Shown here in pieces: positions 56,064 through 64,000 of a stretch of DNA of 64,000 nucleotides. Under the pieces are notes generated by a model. That model did not search any database and had not been told where the DNA came from. It saw only the letters and a program-made list of their open reading frames with translations. This DNA is from Nostocoides sp. Soil756. GTDB lineage: Bacteria; Actinomycetota; Actinomycetes; Actinomycetales; Dermatophilaceae. Position 1 is the first letter of the stretch. Every line of letters starts with the position of its first letter. Position numbers and translations under genes: made by a program. Location: the NCBI RefSeq assembly GCF_001428065.1, contig NZ_LMSE01000002.1, positions 1,077,362-1,141,361 of the forward strand. The letters run 5' to 3'.

Positions 56064-56985
56064 GCAGCCGGCCCACGGGGTTCTCGATGCCGTGCCGCGC
56101 GGCCAGCTCGTCGAGGGCGAGGCGGTCGGCGACCTCGGTGGGCAGGACGGGGTCGACGTCCGGCAGGGGGGCGTCCGGGACCACCCGCACGACGGTGGGG
56201 GCGACGTCGAGGTAGGCGGTGGCGGCCTCCAGGTTGGTGCGCCGGGCCCCCTTGATGGCGGGGTCGCCGGCGTCGACGGCCGCGCGCAGCGCTGCGAGAG
56301 AGCCGTACTGGGCGATGAGGGCGGCGGCGGTCTTGTCACCGATGCCCTTGACCCCGGGCAGCCCGTCGCTGGTGTCGCCGCGCAGCACCGACATGTCGAG
56401 GTACGCGGCGCCGGTGTCGACGCCGTACTTCTCGCGCAGGAACGCCTGGGTCACGACGTCGGGGTCGCGCACCCCGCCCTTGCCGGTGTAGAGCACCCGG
56501 ATGCCGTGGGCGTCGTCGACCAGCTGCAGCAGGTCGCGGTCGCCGGTGACCACGTCCACCGCCCGCACACCCCGGTTGCGCGCCACGAAGGTGCCGATGA
56601 CGTCGTCGGCCTCGTGGTGCGCCACGCCGAGCCGGGTGATACCGACCGCGGCGAGCGCCTCGCGGATGAGGGGTACCTGCGGGGTGAGGTCGTCCGGGCT
56701 CTCCTCGGCGGTGGCGGAGCCGTCGGTGAGCCGGTGGGTCTTGTAGGTCGGCACGAGGTCGACGCGCCACTGCGGGCGCCAGTCGTCGTCCCAGCACGCC
56801 ACGAGGTGGGTGGGCCGGTGGGCCGTGACCAGCGTGGCGATCATGTCGAGGAAGCCGCGCAGGGCGTTGGTGGGCGTCTCGGACTCGTCCTTGCGCTGGT
56901 CGGGCACCCCGTAGAAGGCCCGGAAGTACAGCGACGCGGAGTCGAGCAGGAGCAGCTTCTCGGGGCGGTGGGGGTCCAGCGGCAT
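56041..56985 (-). CDS. 5'-3' exonuclease (FEN/PolA N-terminal type)
   Basis: A 314-residue flap-endonuclease-like nuclease without a polymerase domain. Metal-binding carboxylates appear in LLLDSASLYFRAF, VACWDDDW, HEADDVIGTF and VVTGDRDLLQLVDD, and the helix-hairpin-helix is LPGVKGIGDKTAAALI. M. tuberculosis Rv2090 is the equivalent, also near helY. It could process Okazaki fragments or repair flaps. ATG six bases after TAGGCT on the minus strand. Confidence 0.92.
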   Translation of the reverse strand: MPLDPHRPEKLLLLDSASLYFRAFYGVPDQRKDESETPTNALRGFLDMIATLVTAHRPTHLVACWDDDWRPQWRVDLVPTYKTHRLTDGSATAEESPDDLTPQVPLIREALAAVGITRLGVAHHEADDVIGTFVARNRGVRAVDVVTGDRDLLQLVDDAHGIRVLYTGKGGVRDPDVVTQAFLREKYGVDTGAAYLDMSVLRGDTSDGLPGVKGIGDKTAAALIAQYGSLAALRAAVDAGDPAIKGARRTNLEAATAYLDVAPTVVRVVPDAPLPDVDPVLPTEVADRLALDELAARHGIENPVGRLLTALGLA

Positions 56986-57072
56986 GGGGCGAGCCTAGGG
57001 GAGCCCGGCGACGACGATGGGCCTGCCGAGAGGTCCCGACGCCCGAGCGGCCCCGGCATTACGCTGACCCTC

Positions 57073-57495
57073 GTGGAAGATCTTGACCGGCGGATCGTCG
57101 ACCTGCTCACCCAGGACGGGCGGATCAGCTACACCGACCTGGGAAAGGCTCTGGGGATGTCGACCTCGGCCGTGCACCAGCGAGTGCGGCGGCTCGAGGA
57201 GCGCGGTGTGGTCAAGGGCTACACCGCCAAGGTCGACCACCCCGCGCTCGGTCGCCAGCTGACGGCGTTCATGTCGGTGACGCCGCTCGACCCGGCCGCG
57301 CCCGACGACATCCCGCAGCACCTGCGCGACATCCCGCAGATCGAGGAGTGCCACTCTGTGGCGGGCGACGAGAACTACATCCTCAAGGTCCGGGTCGCCA
57401 CGCCCACCGATCTCGAGGAGCTCATCGCACGGATCCGTGGGGCCGCCCACGTGTCGACGCGGACCACGGTGGTGCTCTCGACCCCGTGGGAGTGA
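57073..57495 (+). CDS. Lrp/AsnC-family regulator
   Basis: A 140-residue feast/famine regulator. The HTH lies in GRISYTDLGKALGMSTSAVH with QRVRRLEERGVVKGYTAKVD, then a RAM ligand-binding domain (HSVAGDENYILKVRV). GTG 57073 lies seven bases after TACGCT (57060-57065). It probably senses an amino acid; its targets are not adjacent. The next gene converges on it after 9 bp. Confidence 0.91.
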   Translation: MEDLDRRIVDLLTQDGRISYTDLGKALGMSTSAVHQRVRRLEERGVVKGYTAKVDHPALGRQLTAFMSVTPLDPAAPDDIPQHLRDIPQIEECHSVAGDENYILKVRVATPTDLEELIARIRGAAHVSTRTTVVLSTPWE

Positions 57496-57504
57496 GCCGA
57501 GCGC

Positions 57505-58467
57505 TCAGCCGGCCAGCCGGCGCTCCTGGTCCTCGGCCACCAGCTCGGCGTTGACGACGGCGCCGACCCGGGTGCCGGAGGCGGCCACCATCACGACCTG
57601 GGCCATCGGCTCGGCCACGTTGCCGGCGGCCCAGACCCGCGGGACGCTCGTACGCCCCATCGGGTCGACCTGCACGTGGCGCGCGGCCAGGCCCCCGAAC
57701 ACCTCGAGGTCGACGACCTCGACCCCGAGGTCCTCGAGCACCTGCGAGCGGGCCTCCACGACGGATGCGACGACGACGGCCTCGGCCCGGAGGACGCCGC
57801 TCGGGGTCTCGACGCCGTGCAGGACGCCCTCGCACTCGACCAGGCCCGTCGCGGGACCGTCGACGACCTCCACCCCGAGGCGCCCCAGCCGCTCGCGCGC
57901 GGCGGCGTCGAGGGCCGACGGGTCGTGCACGAGCACGGTGAGGCGGTCGGTGAGCTGTCCGAACAGCCCGGCCTGGTGCACCGCGGCGGCGCCGGTGGCG
58001 AGGATGACGACGTGGCGGTCGCGCACCTCCCACCCGTGGCAGTAGGGGCAGTGGATGACGCCGCGGCCCCACTGCTCGCGCAGGCCGGGCACGTCGGGGA
58101 GCCGGTCGACCGCGCCCGTCGTCACCACGACGTGGCGCCCGACCCAGGTGCTGCCGTCGGCACCGCGCACCTCGACCCGGTCCGGGTGGGCGACGGCGCC
58201 GACCGCTTCGACCTCGACGACCCCGCCGCCGTAGCCCCCGAGCTCGGTGCGGCCCCGGGCCAGCAGTTCCTGGGGCGGCACCGCGTCGTGGCCGAGGAAA
58301 GCGTGCACCCCGTCGGCTGGCGCGTTGCGCGGCTGACCGGTGTCGAGGACCACCACGTCCCGGCGGGAGCGGGCCAGGACGGTGGCGGCGGACAGGCCGG
58401 CAGGCCCACCGCCGACGACGACCACGTCGACCTCGGTGCGGGCGGGGGACTGGAGGGAGGCGCTCAT
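57505..58467 (-). CDS. Thioredoxin reductase-like FAD/NAD(P) oxidoreductase
   Basis: A 320-residue flavoprotein of the TrxB fold. The FAD site is VVVVGGGPAGLSAATVLA, the redox motif is HCPYCHGWE (CPYC instead of CATC), and the C-terminal FAD loop is RVWAAGNVAEPM. The NADPH loop, usually GGGxSAxE, reads LATGAAAVHQA, so cofactor use may differ. Members of this group may act on low-molecular-weight thiols or antibiotic dithiols. It is divergent from an XRE-cupin regulator. Confidence 0.86.
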   Translation of the reverse strand: MSASLQSPARTEVDVVVVGGGPAGLSAATVLARSRRDVVVLDTGQPRNAPADGVHAFLGHDAVPPQELLARGRTELGGYGGGVVEVEAVGAVAHPDRVEVRGADGSTWVGRHVVVTTGAVDRLPDVPGLREQWGRGVIHCPYCHGWEVRDRHVVILATGAAAVHQAGLFGQLTDRLTVLVHDPSALDAAARERLGRLGVEVVDGPATGLVECEGVLHGVETPSGVLRAEAVVVASVVEARSQVLEDLGVEVVDLEVFGGLAARHVQVDPMGRTSVPRVWAAGNVAEPMAQVVMVAASGTRVGAVVNAELVAEDQERRLAG

Positions 58468-58509
58468 GCCGCCAGCGTGCGGTACCGCGAACCGGACGAG
58501 CAAGATACG

Positions 58510-58524
58510 TTGCCGGTATGGCAA
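58510..58524. promoter_or_regulatory. Candidate operator over the XRE gene start
   Basis: TTGCC-GGTAT-GGCAA is an inverted repeat with 5-bp arms that covers the ATG (58518) and the end of the -10 TACGTT (58506-58511). It lies in the 50-bp gap shared with the divergent flavoprotein gene, so a bound regulator could block both genes. Binding by the XRE protein itself is inferred. Confidence 0.4.
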
Positions 58525-59099
58525 ACCTCGACCCGGCCGTCGTCGGTGTCCGGCTCCGTGACCTACGCGGCCGCCGCCGGCTCACCCTGGCCGAGGTGTC
58601 GGCCGACACGGGGATCTCGGTGAGCACGCTGTCGCGGCTGGAGTCCGGGTCGCGCCGGGCCACCCTCGAGCTGCTGGTGCCGCTGGCCCGCACCTACCGC
58701 GTCACCCTCGACGAGCTCGTCGACGCCCCGGAGACCGGCGACCCCCGGGTGCACCTGCGCCCGACCGAGCATCCGTACGCCAGCGTCATCCCGTTGACGA
58801 AGCGGGTGGGAGGGCCGCGCGCGTTCAAGATGGTCCTGCGCCCCGACGGCCGCCGGCCCGACCCGCGCAGCCACGAGGGCTACGACTGGATCTACGTGCT
58901 CGACGGGCGGCTGCGCCTGGTCCTCGGCGAGCACGACGTCGTCCTCACCGTCGGCGAGGTGGCCGAGTTCGACACCCGCACCCCGCACTGGTTCGGTTGC
59001 GCCGACGACCACCCGACCGAGGTGCTGAGCATCATGGGCCCCCAGGGCGAGCGGATGCACGTGCGCGCCCGCCCGAAGCGTGCCACTGCCGCCGACTAG
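58518..59099 (+). CDS. XRE-family regulator with cupin domain
   Basis: A 193-residue protein with an N-terminal HTH (RGRRRLTLAEVSADTGISVS, then TLSRLESGSRRATLELL) and a C-terminal cupin barrel (about 115-185) with HEGYDWIYVLDGRLRLV and HWFG. Such regulators bind small ligands in the cupin and control a divergent gene. The ATG is six bases after TACGTT. The neighbour is a thioredoxin-reductase-like enzyme, so redox or thiol control is possible. Confidence 0.9.
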   Translation: MANLDPAVVGVRLRDLRGRRRLTLAEVSADTGISVSTLSRLESGSRRATLELLVPLARTYRVTLDELVDAPETGDPRVHLRPTEHPYASVIPLTKRVGGPRAFKMVLRPDGRRPDPRSHEGYDWIYVLDGRLRLVLGEHDVVLTVGEVAEFDTRTPHWFGCADDHPTEVLSIMGPQGERMHVRARPKRATAAD

Positions 59100-59581
59100 C
59101 GGCCGATGTCGGCCACGGCGGCGCCGGTGACGCGCACGAGGTCGGCGGGGGAGAGGCCGAGGTCGAGCCCCCGACGCCCGCCCGAGACGTACACGACGTC
59201 GTAGAGCTCAGCACTCTCGTCGACCACGGTGGGCAGCGCCCGCTTCTGGCCGACCGGCGAGATGCCGCCGACGACATAGCCCGAGGATCGTTCAGCGGCG
59301 GCGGGGGCGGCCAGGGAGACGCGTTTGACGCCGAGCGCGGCAGCCATGGCCTTGAGGTCGAGCTGCCCCGCCACCGGGACGACGCCCACGGCCAGGCCGG
59401 CGCCGGTGTCGACGACGAGGGTCTTGAAGACCTGCTCGGGTGGCAGCCCGAGCACCGCGGCCGCCTCGAGCCCGTAGGACGGGGCTGCCGGGTCGTGCCC
59501 GTACGCGTGCTGGGTGAACGCGACGCCCGCCGCGGTCAGCGCGACCACGGCGGGCGTCCCGGAGGAGTCACGGCGCGGCAT
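59096..59581 (-). CDS. ybaK: YbaK/EbsC-type Cys-tRNA(Pro) deacylase
   Basis: A 161-residue trans-editing protein that removes mischarged Cys from tRNA-Pro. Visible parts are AYGHDPAAPSYGLEAAAVLG, QVFKTLVVDTG with the catalytic Lys, and GGISPVGQKRALPTVVDESA. The ATG at 59581 is six bases after TACGAT (minus strand); an upstream extension would run into kamA. Overlaps the XRE gene by 4 nt at its 3' end. Confidence 0.9.
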   Translation of the reverse strand: MPRRDSSGTPAVVALTAAGVAFTQHAYGHDPAAPSYGLEAAAVLGLPPEQVFKTLVVDTGAGLAVGVVPVAGQLDLKAMAAALGVKRVSLAAPAAAERSSGYVVGGISPVGQKRALPTVVDESAELYDVVYVSGGRRGLDLGLSPADLVRVTGAAVADIGR

Positions 59582-59606
59582 CCGAGCATCGTAGGCCGCA
59601 ACCGGC

Positions 59607-61052
59607 TCAGCCCAGGTCGGCCACCGACGCGGCGCGGCTGGCCCCGGCCCCGACGAGGGCGGCCTCGTGCACGGCGCCGAGGTCGTGGTTCTCGCGCCAC
59701 CACTGCTGGCCGGCCTCGGGCAGGGTGTAGATCGGGTCGTAGTAGACGTACTCGCGCGACAGGGCCTCGGCGTCGTCACCCTCGATGGAGGTGCGGTAGT
59801 TCTTGCGCCAGAACGACATCCCCTTCTCGGTGTCGTAGCTGTCGACCTGGTGCACCCAGCGCTTGCCGACGAACGGCACGTCGCACACGATGCGCGGGGT
59901 GGCGAAGCCGGGCAGGTAGCCCATGATCGCGTGCTGCAGGTGCTGGGCCTCGGCGAGCGAGAGCCGCCAGTGCTCGGAGAACGGGATCATGTCGCACATG
60001 TAGAAGTAGTACGGCGTGATGGAGGCCTCGTCCTGGAGCGCGAAGCACAGGTCGAGGAGCTGCTCGGAGCTGTCGTTGACACCCCGCATCAGGACGCCCT
60101 GGTTGCGCACGTCGCGGACCCCGGCCTCGAGCATGGTGCGAGCCGCCTGCGCCACCAGCGGCGTGACGGACTCGGCGTTGTTGACGTGGGTGTGGATGGC
60201 CAGCGAGACCCCGCGCGAGCGGGCCTTGGCCGCTACCCGGCCGACGCCCTCGACGACGTCGGGCTGCAGCCAGTGCTGCGGCAGGCCCATGAGCGCCTTG
60301 GTGGCGAGGCGGATGTCGCGGATGTTCTCGACGTCGAGGAGCTTGTCGAGGAAGCCCTCGAGGTTGCGCCACGGCATGTTCGCGACATCGCCGCCGGAGA
60401 CCACGACGTCGCGGACGCCGGGGGTGCGCCGAAGGTAGTCGAGCATCGCGGCGTACCGGTCGACCGGCTTGCCGGCCAGCTTGAGCTTGGTGAACTGCGG
60501 GGTGGAGTTGCCGACCAGGTCCATCCGGGTGCAGTGACCGCAGTACTGGGGGCAGGTCGGCAGCATCTCGGCCAGGACCTTGGTGGGGTAGCGGTGGGTG
60601 AGGCCCTCGACGGCCCACATGTCGTGCTCGTGCAGGCTGTCACGGGTGGCGAAGGGGTGGCTCGACCAGTCGGTGCGGCGGTCGGAGAACACCGGGAGCA
60701 TGTAGCTGCGCACGGGGTCGGCGTAGAACGCCTCGGTGAACGCGGCGCCCGCGGCGGGCATCGGCTCGGAGGTGGCGGGGACCATCGTGTTGAGCATCTG
60801 CGGCGGGACGAGCATCGACATGGTCGCGCGCTCGGCCTGGTCGCGCTCGAGGTCGGCGTAGAAGCGCTGATCGAGCAGGTCGCCCATCAGGGCGCGCAGC
60901 TGCGCGACGTTCTTCACGCAGTGGGCCCGCTGCCACTGCGCGCTCTCCCAGTCGGCCGACGTGACGTCACGCCAGCCGGGGAGTCGGGTCCAGTCGGGTT
61001 CGATGAGGTCCCGCCGCCGGTAGGCATAGGGCTGCTCGATGCTCGGCGCCAT
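59607..61052 (-). CDS. kamA: KamA-family lysine 2,3-aminomutase (radical SAM, PLP)
   Basis: A 481-residue radical SAM aminomutase predicted to convert L-lysine to beta-lysine. The cluster motif is C167-PQY-C171-GH-C174. Asp354 (FYMCDM) and Asp391 (VCDVPFVGK) align with the lysine-recognising Asp293 and Asp330 of the clostridial enzyme, and Lys397 aligns with its PLP lysine. The canonical GGGGK loop is replaced by PFVGK. The protein is longer than clostridial KamA (about 416). It is divergent from kdd. The ATG is seven bases after TATCCT (61060-61065, minus strand). Confidence 0.85.
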   Translation of the reverse strand: MAPSIEQPYAYRRRDLIEPDWTRLPGWRDVTSADWESAQWQRAHCVKNVAQLRALMGDLLDQRFYADLERDQAERATMSMLVPPQMLNTMVPATSEPMPAAGAAFTEAFYADPVRSYMLPVFSDRRTDWSSHPFATRDSLHEHDMWAVEGLTHRYPTKVLAEMLPTCPQYCGHCTRMDLVGNSTPQFTKLKLAGKPVDRYAAMLDYLRRTPGVRDVVVSGGDVANMPWRNLEGFLDKLLDVENIRDIRLATKALMGLPQHWLQPDVVEGVGRVAAKARSRGVSLAIHTHVNNAESVTPLVAQAARTMLEAGVRDVRNQGVLMRGVNDSSEQLLDLCFALQDEASITPYYFYMCDMIPFSEHWRLSLAEAQHLQHAIMGYLPGFATPRIVCDVPFVGKRWVHQVDSYDTEKGMSFWRKNYRTSIEGDDAEALSREYVYYDPIYTLPEAGQQWWRENHDLGAVHEAALVGAGASRAASVADLG

Positions 61053-61139
61053 GCGTGGCAGGATACGGGACGGATGACGTCTCCGGCACCGGCGCGCCGT
61101 AAGAAGTGCGGCAGGGTGTCACCCAGCAAGGAGAATCTT

Positions 61140-62195
61140 GTGCGAACGACCCCCAGCTCGGCCGTCGGCCTGCACCGCGTGCTCGACCCGGCGGGGGCCT
61201 CGCTGCCGCAGGCCGCGCGGGTCCTCGACGCCGGGCCGGAGCTGTGGCCCGACGAGGTCCGCATCGACGTCGAGACCCTGAACCTGGATGCCGCGTCGTT
61301 CCGGCAGCTGTCCGAGAAGCACGCCGGCGACGGCGCCTCGGTGCGGGCCGAGGTCCTCGCCATCGTGGCCGAGCGGGGCAAGATGCAGAACCCGGTCACC
61401 GGCTCGGGCGGGATGCTCGTGGGCACCGTGGCCGAGGTCGGCCCGGAGTCGCCGCTGGGGCTGGCCGTGGGGGATCGGGTGGCCACGCTGGTGTCGCTGT
61501 CGCTGACGCCGCTGGTCATCACCGACGGCCTGGCCCGGTGGGACGGGCGCTCCGAGCGGGTGCCGGCCGAGGGGACGGCCGTCCTCTTCGGGCGCTCGAT
61601 CGCCGCGAAGCTCCCGGAGGACCTGTCGGCCGACCTGTCGCTGATGGTCATGGACGTGTGCGGCGCGCCGGCGCTGGTCAGCCGCGTGGTGCGCGAGCAC
61701 CTGGCGCGGGGGAGCGCACCCACGGTGGCGGTCCTCGGGGCGGCCGGGAAGTCGGGGTCGCTGTCGCTGGCGGCCGCGCGGGCGTCGGGGGCGGGGCGGC
61801 GCATCGGCGTCGTGCCGTTCGAGGCGGAGGCGGACGTGCTACGCCCCACCGGGTTGGCCGACGAGGTCGTCATCGCCGACGCCCGTTCGCCGCTCGGGCT
61901 CTCGGAGGCGGTGGCCGCGGCCGGGGGGCCGGCCGACGTCACCGTCGTCTGCGTCGACGTGCCCGGATGTGAGCAGCCCGCGGTGCTGGCGACGGCCCAG
62001 GGCGGCACCATCATCTACTTCTCGATGGCCACCAACTTCGCCGCGGCGGCACTCGGGGCCGAGGGGCTGGCGGCCGACGTCCGGATGCTCGTGGGCAACG
62101 GCTACGTGCCGGGGCACGCCGAGTACGCGCTCGAGCTGCTGCGTAGCGACGACGCGGTGCGCGGTCTGTTCGAGGCGCGTCTGACGGAGGGCTGA
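61140..62195 (+). CDS. kdd: Kdd: L-erythro-3,5-diaminohexanoate dehydrogenase
   Basis: A 351-residue NAD-dependent dehydrogenase that oxidatively deaminates 3,5-diaminohexanoate to 5-amino-3-oxohexanoate in lysine fermentation. The N-terminal VGLHRVLDPAGASLPQAA is typical, and the Rossmann fold lies at VAVLGAAGKSGSLSLAAARA. GTG 61140 is used because AAGGAG lies 6 bases before it; the in-frame ATG at 61074 would add 22 basic residues lacking family similarity. KamDE, Kce and Kal genes are not in this window. Confidence 0.9.
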   Translation: MRTTPSSAVGLHRVLDPAGASLPQAARVLDAGPELWPDEVRIDVETLNLDAASFRQLSEKHAGDGASVRAEVLAIVAERGKMQNPVTGSGGMLVGTVAEVGPESPLGLAVGDRVATLVSLSLTPLVITDGLARWDGRSERVPAEGTAVLFGRSIAAKLPEDLSADLSLMVMDVCGAPALVSRVVREHLARGSAPTVAVLGAAGKSGSLSLAAARASGAGRRIGVVPFEAEADVLRPTGLADEVVIADARSPLGLSEAVAAAGGPADVTVVCVDVPGCEQPAVLATAQGGTIIYFSMATNFAAAALGAEGLAADVRMLVGNGYVPGHAEYALELLRSDDAVRGLFEARLTEG

Positions 62196-62238
62196 GCCCC
62201 ACCCCGTCCCGCTGCCGTCGCGGACCTAGAGTGGCGCC

Positions 62239-63795
62239 GTGCCGACGACCCTCTTCCGCCGTGGACGCCTCTCGACCCCTGAGCACCCGGCGGCCACCGC
62301 CCTGGTCGTCGGCGACGACGGGCGGGTCGCGTGGATGGGCGACGAGGACGGGGCCGACCGGCACGCCGACGCGGTCGACGTGGTGCACGACCTGGGCGGG
62401 GCGCTGGTGCTGCCCGGGTTCGTCGACGCCCACGCGCACGTGTCCCACACCGGCCTCGGGAGGCGCGGGGTCGACCTCGCCGGCACGCGCACGGTGACCG
62501 AGGCGCTCGACCTCATCGCGGCCGCCGTGCGGGCGTCCCGGGGCCGGCCGGTCTTCGCCCACGGCTGGCAGGAGCAGGACTGGACCCGCGAGCGAGCCAT
62601 GACGGCACGGGAGCTCGACCGGGCCAGCGCGGGCGGCGTCGTCTACGCCTCGCGGATCGACGGGCACTCGGCCGTGGTGTCGTCGGCTCTGGCCGCGGCG
62701 TCGGGGGCGGCCGGGCTGGACGGGTGGAGCTCGTCCGGGTTCCTCGTGCGCGACGCCAAGAACGCGGCCCGAGCCGCCTTCGACTCCGCGCGCACGCCGG
62801 CCGATCGGCGCGACGACATCGAGACGGCGCTGCGCGCCGCTGCCGCGGCCGGCATCGTCTCGGTGCACGAGTGCGGGGGGCCGCTGCTGACCTCGGCCGA
62901 GGACTTCGCCGACGTCCTCGACGTGGGGCGGCGCGGCGACCTGCCGGGCGTCATCGGGTACTGGGCCGAGGCGGTGACCGAGCCCGAGCAGGCACGGGCG
63001 TTGATGGCGCTGCACGGCGCCCACGGCCTGGCCGGCGACCTCAACATCGACGGCTCGATCGGCTCGCACACCTGCCTGCTGCGCGACGACTTCGCCGACG
63101 CCCCGGGGGTCCGTGGCACGGCCTACCGCGACGTCGCCGGGGTGCGCGACCACGTGGCGGCCTGTGCCGCCGCGGGGGTGACCAGCGGTTTCCACGTCAT
63201 CGGGGACGCCGGGATGGACCTGGTCCTCGAGGGTTTCGTGCGGGCCGCCGAGCTGGTGGGGGATGCCGCGGTGCGGGCGTCACGGCCGCGGCTCGAGCAC
63301 GCCGAGATGATCGACGACGCCGGCATCGCCACCATGGCGCGGCTCGGCATCGGCGCCAGCGTGCAGCCCGCCTTCGACGCCTACTGGGGCGGCCGCGAGG
63401 GGATGTACGCCGAGCGGCTCGGCGCCGACCGGGGGGTGGCGACCAACCCGCTGCGCTCCTTCGCCGAGGCCGGGGTGCGTCTCGGGATGGGGTCCGACTC
63501 ACCCGTGACGCCGTTCGCCCCGTGGGCCGGCGTGCGCGCCGCCGTCGAGCACCGCGACGAGTCCCAGCGACTCGACCCGGCGACGGCTCTCGCGTCGCAC
63601 ACCGCCGGCGGCTGGGGCCTGGCCGGCGTCGAGGGCGGGGGAGTGCTGCGCGTCGGCGCGCCGGCCTCGTTCGCCGCGTGGTCGGTGGCCGAGCTCGGGC
63701 CCGCCGGCCTGCCCCGCCTCGGCGGCGGCCTGCCGCTACCCGAGTGCCTGCTCACCGTCCGCGACGGCGTGACCCTTTTCGACAGCCGAGCCTGA
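62239..63795 (+). CDS. YtcJ-like amidohydrolase
   Basis: A 518-residue amidohydrolase of the metallo-dependent (amidohydrolase 3/YtcJ) group. The first metal motif is in FVDAHAHVSHTG (HxH), later ligand histidines are in GFHVIGDAG and RLEHAEMIDD, and the final Asp is in RLGMGSDSPVTPF. Predicted to hydrolyse amide or imide bonds; the substrate is not known. GTG is six bases after TAGAGT (62227-62232). It is 43 bp after kdd but has its own promoter, so a role in lysine breakdown is only possible. Confidence 0.87.
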   Translation: MPTTLFRRGRLSTPEHPAATALVVGDDGRVAWMGDEDGADRHADAVDVVHDLGGALVLPGFVDAHAHVSHTGLGRRGVDLAGTRTVTEALDLIAAAVRASRGRPVFAHGWQEQDWTRERAMTARELDRASAGGVVYASRIDGHSAVVSSALAAASGAAGLDGWSSSGFLVRDAKNAARAAFDSARTPADRRDDIETALRAAAAAGIVSVHECGGPLLTSAEDFADVLDVGRRGDLPGVIGYWAEAVTEPEQARALMALHGAHGLAGDLNIDGSIGSHTCLLRDDFADAPGVRGTAYRDVAGVRDHVAACAAAGVTSGFHVIGDAGMDLVLEGFVRAAELVGDAAVRASRPRLEHAEMIDDAGIATMARLGIGASVQPAFDAYWGGREGMYAERLGADRGVATNPLRSFAEAGVRLGMGSDSPVTPFAPWAGVRAAVEHRDESQRLDPATALASHTAGGWGLAGVEGGGVLRVGAPASFAAWSVAELGPAGLPRLGGGLPLPECLLTVRDGVTLFDSRA

Positions 63796-63851
63796 CCCCA
63801 GCAGTCCCTCTACCTGTCGCGATCACGTGGTGTGCAGGTGACAGGGCACCG

Positions 63852-63869
63852 AGGCCGGCAAACCGGCCT
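63852..63869. terminator. Hairpin between convergent genes
   Basis: AGGCCGG (63852-63858), loop CAAA, CCGGCCT (63863-63869) form a 7-bp stem midway between the amidohydrolase stop (63795) and the stop of the minus-strand gene at 63882. A shared terminator is likely. Confidence 0.55.
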
Positions 63870-63881
63870 GGGTGCTGCCGG

Positions 63882-64000
63882 TCAGAACGGGGGAGGGGTC
63901 GCCTCGGCGGCGAGCGGAGACCGATCCGGCGTCGGCAGGATGCGGTGGGTGGGTTCGGTGACGCGGCGTTTGCCGGTGGGGCTGGTCCAGGTGAGGGTGC
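63882..64000 (-). CDS. DUF222/HNH endonuclease family protein, C-terminal end (partial)
   Basis: The last 38 codons, read from the right edge: TLTWTSPTGKRRVTEPTHRI followed by LPTPDRSPLAAEATPPPF and a TGA stop. The 'TWTSPTG....TEP' phrase is characteristic of the tail of DUF222 13E12-repeat/HNH proteins, which are numerous in actinobacterial genomes. The catalytic HNH lies outside the window. Such genes are often mobile or multicopy. Confidence 0.65.
   Translation of the reverse strand, partial: TLTWTSPTGKRRVTEPTHRILPTPDRSPLAAEATPPPF

Noticed and set aside
59667..61139. Upstream part of the long plus-strand frame ending in kdd
   Set aside because: Antisense to kamA; only the part after the GTG at 61140 matches Kdd.

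Overview
This window is 64 kb of very GC-rich DNA from the chromosome of an actinomycete. Supporting traits are mycothiol biosynthesis (mshC), an F420-type LLM oxidoreductase, a complete Pup-proteasome locus, Lsr2-era actinobacterial families (DUF3090, SCO1664, DUF3866, DUF5703) and, at the right edge, the tail of a DUF222/HNH protein. My inference is a member of the Micrococcales, perhaps Dermatophilaceae/Intrasporangiaceae. Most of the window is a conserved core whose gene order resembles Mycobacterium tuberculosis Rv2136c-Rv2090 (uppP, phosphatase, mshC, PAC2, metH, RecB-like nuclease, trmI, mpa, dop-pup-prcB-prcA-pafA, pafBC, tatAC, helY, 5'-3' exonuclease). Several accessory cassettes are inserted into it.

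Layout. 1-5.8 kb: an NfeD tail, an SPFH membrane protein, a TauE/SafE permease overlapping a SpoU methyltransferase, a HipA-like kinase/DUF3037 pair on the minus strand, and a membrane Ser/Thr kinase. 5.8-12.3 kb: an arabinose-type sugar operon (GH51 arabinofuranosidase, two permeases, binding lipoprotein, LacI repressor) with a perfect 16-bp palindrome upstream. 12.3-18.7 kb: tRNA-Leu(GAG), an M20 peptidase, small proteins, two oxidoreductases, uppP and corA. 18.7-24.6 kb: phosphatase, a CbiMNQO Co/Ni transporter, DUF3090, SCO1664-family kinase-like protein, mshC. 24.7-27.8 kb: an Lgt-like membrane protein, a radical SAM protein resembling archaeal tetraether synthase (Tes), and two small membrane proteins. 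27.9-40.6 kb: PAC2, HAD hydrolase, RecB-like nuclease, metH, site-2 protease, trmI, mpa, DUF3054, prs, esterase. 40.6-50.0 kb: pupylation and proteasome genes plus two FKBPs, DUF3866 and pafBC. 50.2-55.1 kb: tatA, tatC, lipid kinase, helY. 55.1-64 kb: small regulators (AraC, Lrp, XRE-cupin), VOC protein, exonuclease, thioredoxin-reductase-like flavoprotein, YbaK deacylase, and a divergent lysine-degradation pair (kamA, kdd), then an amidohydrolase.

How genes work together. Mpa, Dop, Pup, PrcA/B and PafA form one protein-degradation pathway, and PafBC is its usual DNA-damage-responsive neighbour. Cobalt uptake by CbiMNQO could feed the B12-dependent MetH. The arabinofuranosidase would release arabinose for the adjacent ABC transporter under LacI control. 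KamA and Kdd are two steps of 3,5-diaminohexanoate-type lysine degradation.

Two things stand out. First, the Lgt-like/Tes-like/small membrane protein cassette is a candidate for an undescribed lipid- or lipoprotein-modifying system. Second, at least 28 start codons lie only 5-8 nt after a TANNNT hexamer, which predicts pervasive leaderless transcription. In four gene junctions the upstream gene's TAG stop codon is itself the start of a -10 hexamer.
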